NCBI GenBank assembly: GCA_030145035.1 | Contig: JAQYWL010000487.1 | Location: forward strand, 1-7,889 | Source: Desulfobacteria bacterium | GTDB lineage: Bacteria > Desulfobacterota > Desulfobacteria > Desulfobacterales > C00003060 | Direction of reading: 5' to 3' | DNA: 7,889 bases | Shown here: positions 6,521 to 7,889 of the stretch, piece by piece | Position numbering within the stretch: the stretch's first letter is position 1 | Layout: each line of letters begins with the position of its first letter | Notes under the pieces: generated by a model | Database searches by the model: none | Told to the model about the DNA's origin: nothing | Seen by the model: the letters and a program-made list of their open reading frames with translations, nothing else | Translations under genes and position numbers: made by a program

Positions 6521-6560
6521 TGACCAGTGACAAATGACAAATGACAAATGACAAATGACC
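6521..6560. repeat. Heptamer array abutting the acsB stop
   Basis: One TGACCAG unit, four perfect TGACAAA units and a partial TGACC run without interruption up to the base next to the acsB stop codon. On the other strand these read TCATTTG and CTGGTCA, one-base variants of the TCATTGG/TCACTGG units at 6283-6317, so the two arrays form a degenerate inverted pair around the double hairpin. Confidence 0.8.
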
Positions 6561-7889
6561 TTACTCCAGCAGCGGATCCATAGTCAGGGCAGGATGGCCC
6601 TTTTCCTCCAGAAAGGGGAGGATTTCCTCTTCGGAAGTACCTATGGTTTCATCGGCAATCATATCCAGCAAATCCGGGATGCCAATCTCTTCAGCACGCT
6701 TTTTGAGGCGTTCCCCAATCTCCTCCTTCAAATGCTTTGGCATCCAGACCAAACGCTTGATCCCGCCATCACCAATGATCCATTTCCTCTGAGTGATGTT
6801 GTACTTGCCGTGCCCCACAAAGCCCGGCACACTCATCCCACCCCCGATGGTTCCGGCAAGGGTGGTAAACTTCATGCCGCAGGGAGTCATCCCCCTATAA
6901 TCACGATCCACGGTCATGACACCGTTGCAGATGGGAAGTATTGCAGCAATGCATTCACAACACCCGCAGGTCGTCATGGGGTCGTGCACAATAGTGTAAA
7001 AATTATAGTGATCCAGGGCCTGGCGCGAGGCCTTGTAGAGGAACTCGTTGCACCCTTTCCACTGCCCAAATTTTGCATCCAGGCAGTCCCCCTTCTCCAC
7101 AGGCTGATTAGGACCCGTAGGATTGATCTCATAGGAGGCCTTACAGTCCATCCAGTTGTAGGCACCACACAGCCCGGTCCTCTCCGGGCTGATAATGCAC
7201 ACATGATTGGGTGCAAAGGACTGACAAAGTGTGCAGGAGTAATAGATATCCGTGGTCTCATCCGTCATCCCTTCTATCCGGGCGTCTCGATACCCGTAAA
7301 CCCCCCTTGCCTTTTTCAGGATCTCTCTTACCTTATCCTCTTCTGTATAGAGTTTGACCTGGACCTTATCAAAGATAGCGCCAAAATCCTGATGAAACTT
7401 TGCGTGCAGAATATCCCCGATGTGTTTGAGCTTAAGGCCTTTTGCGGCAGCAGCCTTGGCCATCCTTATCCAGGCGATGTCTCTCTGGCCGATGTGCATA
7501 AGACCCTGGGCGTAGTTGACAAAGTGGTGAATCTGCCTTTCGAGGATAGGCTCAAAGTCTTCCTGCATTTTCCTGCCCGCAAACTCAACCGCGATGGCCA
7601 ACGGGAGCGTTGCCCCTGGCTCCATATCATCAACATCCGGACCGAACAGCTCGATCTTGCCATCCTCCACCTCGTCCATTTCCCTGGTGGTGGCCCATTC
7701 CACAGCTTGTGTCTTACCGCCACCACATTCTAAGAATAGGTCATCCTTGCGGACGCGCTCTCCTTCAAAGGCAGGTCCGTAAGATACCGGTACGGGAACT
7801 TTTGCCACGGCGACTTTCAGTCCCCTGACCTCAACGGCTCTAGCTACCAGTTGGTCATAGGGTACATTGGACACTACATGCTCGTAGGT
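6561..7889 (-). CDS. acsB: Acetyl-CoA synthase, CODH/ACS beta subunit (partial, 5' end outside window)
   Basis: This gene encodes the enzyme that condenses CO, a methyl group from the corrinoid protein and CoA into acetyl-CoA (Wood-Ljungdahl pathway, cytoplasmic). The reading frame stays open to the window edge (442 residues visible), so the gene is cut there. A GTG at 7874 is not a credible start, because the sequence before it (TYEHV) reads on in frame. Numbering from that GTG, the A-cluster is complete: the 4Fe-4S ligands Cys214, Cys217, Cys226 and Cys236 and the distal-nickel motif Cys303-Gly304-Cys305. The spacing matches Moorella AcsB (C506, C509, C518, C528, C595, C597 as I recall them) at a constant offset of 292, so about 290 N-terminal residues should lie outside. 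Phe220 matches the gating Phe of the CQSF motif. The C-terminus (GHPALTMDP) is typical. A short archaeal CdhC-like form is the less likely alternative. acsC follows after a repeat-filled gap of about 300 bases. Confidence 0.96.
   Translation of the reverse strand, partial: TYEHVVSNVPYDQLVARAVEVRGLKVAVAKVPVPVSYGPAFEGERVRKDDLFLECGGGKTQAVEWATTREMDEVEDGKIELFGPDVDDMEPGATLPLAIAVEFAGRKMQEDFEPILERQIHHFVNYAQGLMHIGQRDIAWIRMAKAAAAKGLKLKHIGDILHAKFHQDFGAIFDKVQVKLYTEEDKVREILKKARGVYGYRDARIEGMTDETTDIYYSCTLCQSFAPNHVCIISPERTGLCGAYNWMDCKASYEINPTGPNQPVEKGDCLDAKFGQWKGCNEFLYKASRQALDHYNFYTIVHDPMTTCGCCECIAAILPICNGVMTVDRDYRGMTPCGMKFTTLAGTIGGGMSVPGFVGHGKYNITQRKWIIGDGGIKRLVWMPKHLKEEIGERLKKRAEEIGIPDLLDMIADETIGTSEEEILPFLEEKGHPALTMDPLLE

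Noticed and set aside
6283..6560. Regular short repeats considered as a CRISPR array
   Set aside because: Units are 7 bases in direct contact with no unique spacers, and no cas genes are present.
6555..7733. 392-codon open frame on the plus strand
   Set aside because: It lies antisense to acsB, whose A-cluster motifs are unmistakable, and its translation resembles no protein I know. It starts inside the heptamer array.
7872..7874. GTG as a true start giving a short, archaeal-type acetyl-CoA synthase
   Set aside because: The frame is open to the window edge, no ribosome site is visible, and residue spacing aligns with full-length bacterial AcsB at a constant offset.

Overview
The window holds a block of six protein-coding genes, all on the minus strand, so transcription runs from the high-numbered end to the low. 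In transcription order they are acsB (5' end cut by the window edge), acsC, acsE, a class I fructose-1,6-bisphosphatase (FBPase) homologue, a NuoE-like subunit and a NuoF-like flavoprotein. The first three are core carbonyl-branch genes of the Wood-Ljungdahl (reductive acetyl-CoA) pathway. The last two are diaphorase subunits of the NADH-linked type found in bifurcating hydrogenases and formate dehydrogenases. Gene content and bacterial-type AcsB suggest a strictly anaerobic bacterium with a complete Wood-Ljungdahl pathway. The HndC/HydB-type NuoF and intermediate base composition fit a sulfate-reducing Desulfobacterota (Deltaproteobacteria) member. That placement is inference; an acetogenic or syntrophic relative is possible.

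Layout: 1-179 is non-coding, with a GC-rich palindrome between 15-bp direct repeats. 180-2078 is nuoF, coupled by a 1-base overlap to nuoE (2078 to about 2554). 2555-2695 is an AT-rich gap. 2696-3706 is the FBPase homologue. 3707-3809 is a short gap with a good ribosome site. 3810-4709 is acsE. 4710-4916 is filled by a long inverted-repeat element. 4917-6263 is acsC. 6264-6560 carries heptamer arrays and a double GC-rich hairpin. 6561-7889 is the C-terminal 60 percent of acsB.

How the genes fit together: AcsE moves the methyl group from methyl-tetrahydrofolate to the corrinoid/iron-sulfur protein, whose large subunit is AcsC. AcsB condenses that methyl with CO and CoA to give acetyl-CoA. NuoE/NuoF would move electrons between NAD(P)H and iron-sulfur carriers for the pathway. 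An FBPase would link it to gluconeogenesis. AcsD, the CODH subunit and a NuoG-like or catalytic partner for NuoEF are not in the window.

Two things stand out. First, the FBPase homologue is intact and keeps the fold and sugar-phosphate motifs, but four conserved active-site acidic positions are replaced, including the SEE and DPLDGSS motifs. It may be a pseudoenzyme or have a changed function. Second, every gap except the nuoE leader is packed with short tandem repeats of 7 or 9-10 bases, and three also hold GGCGGG-type palindromes. One array runs into nuoF and encodes its last residues and stop codon.
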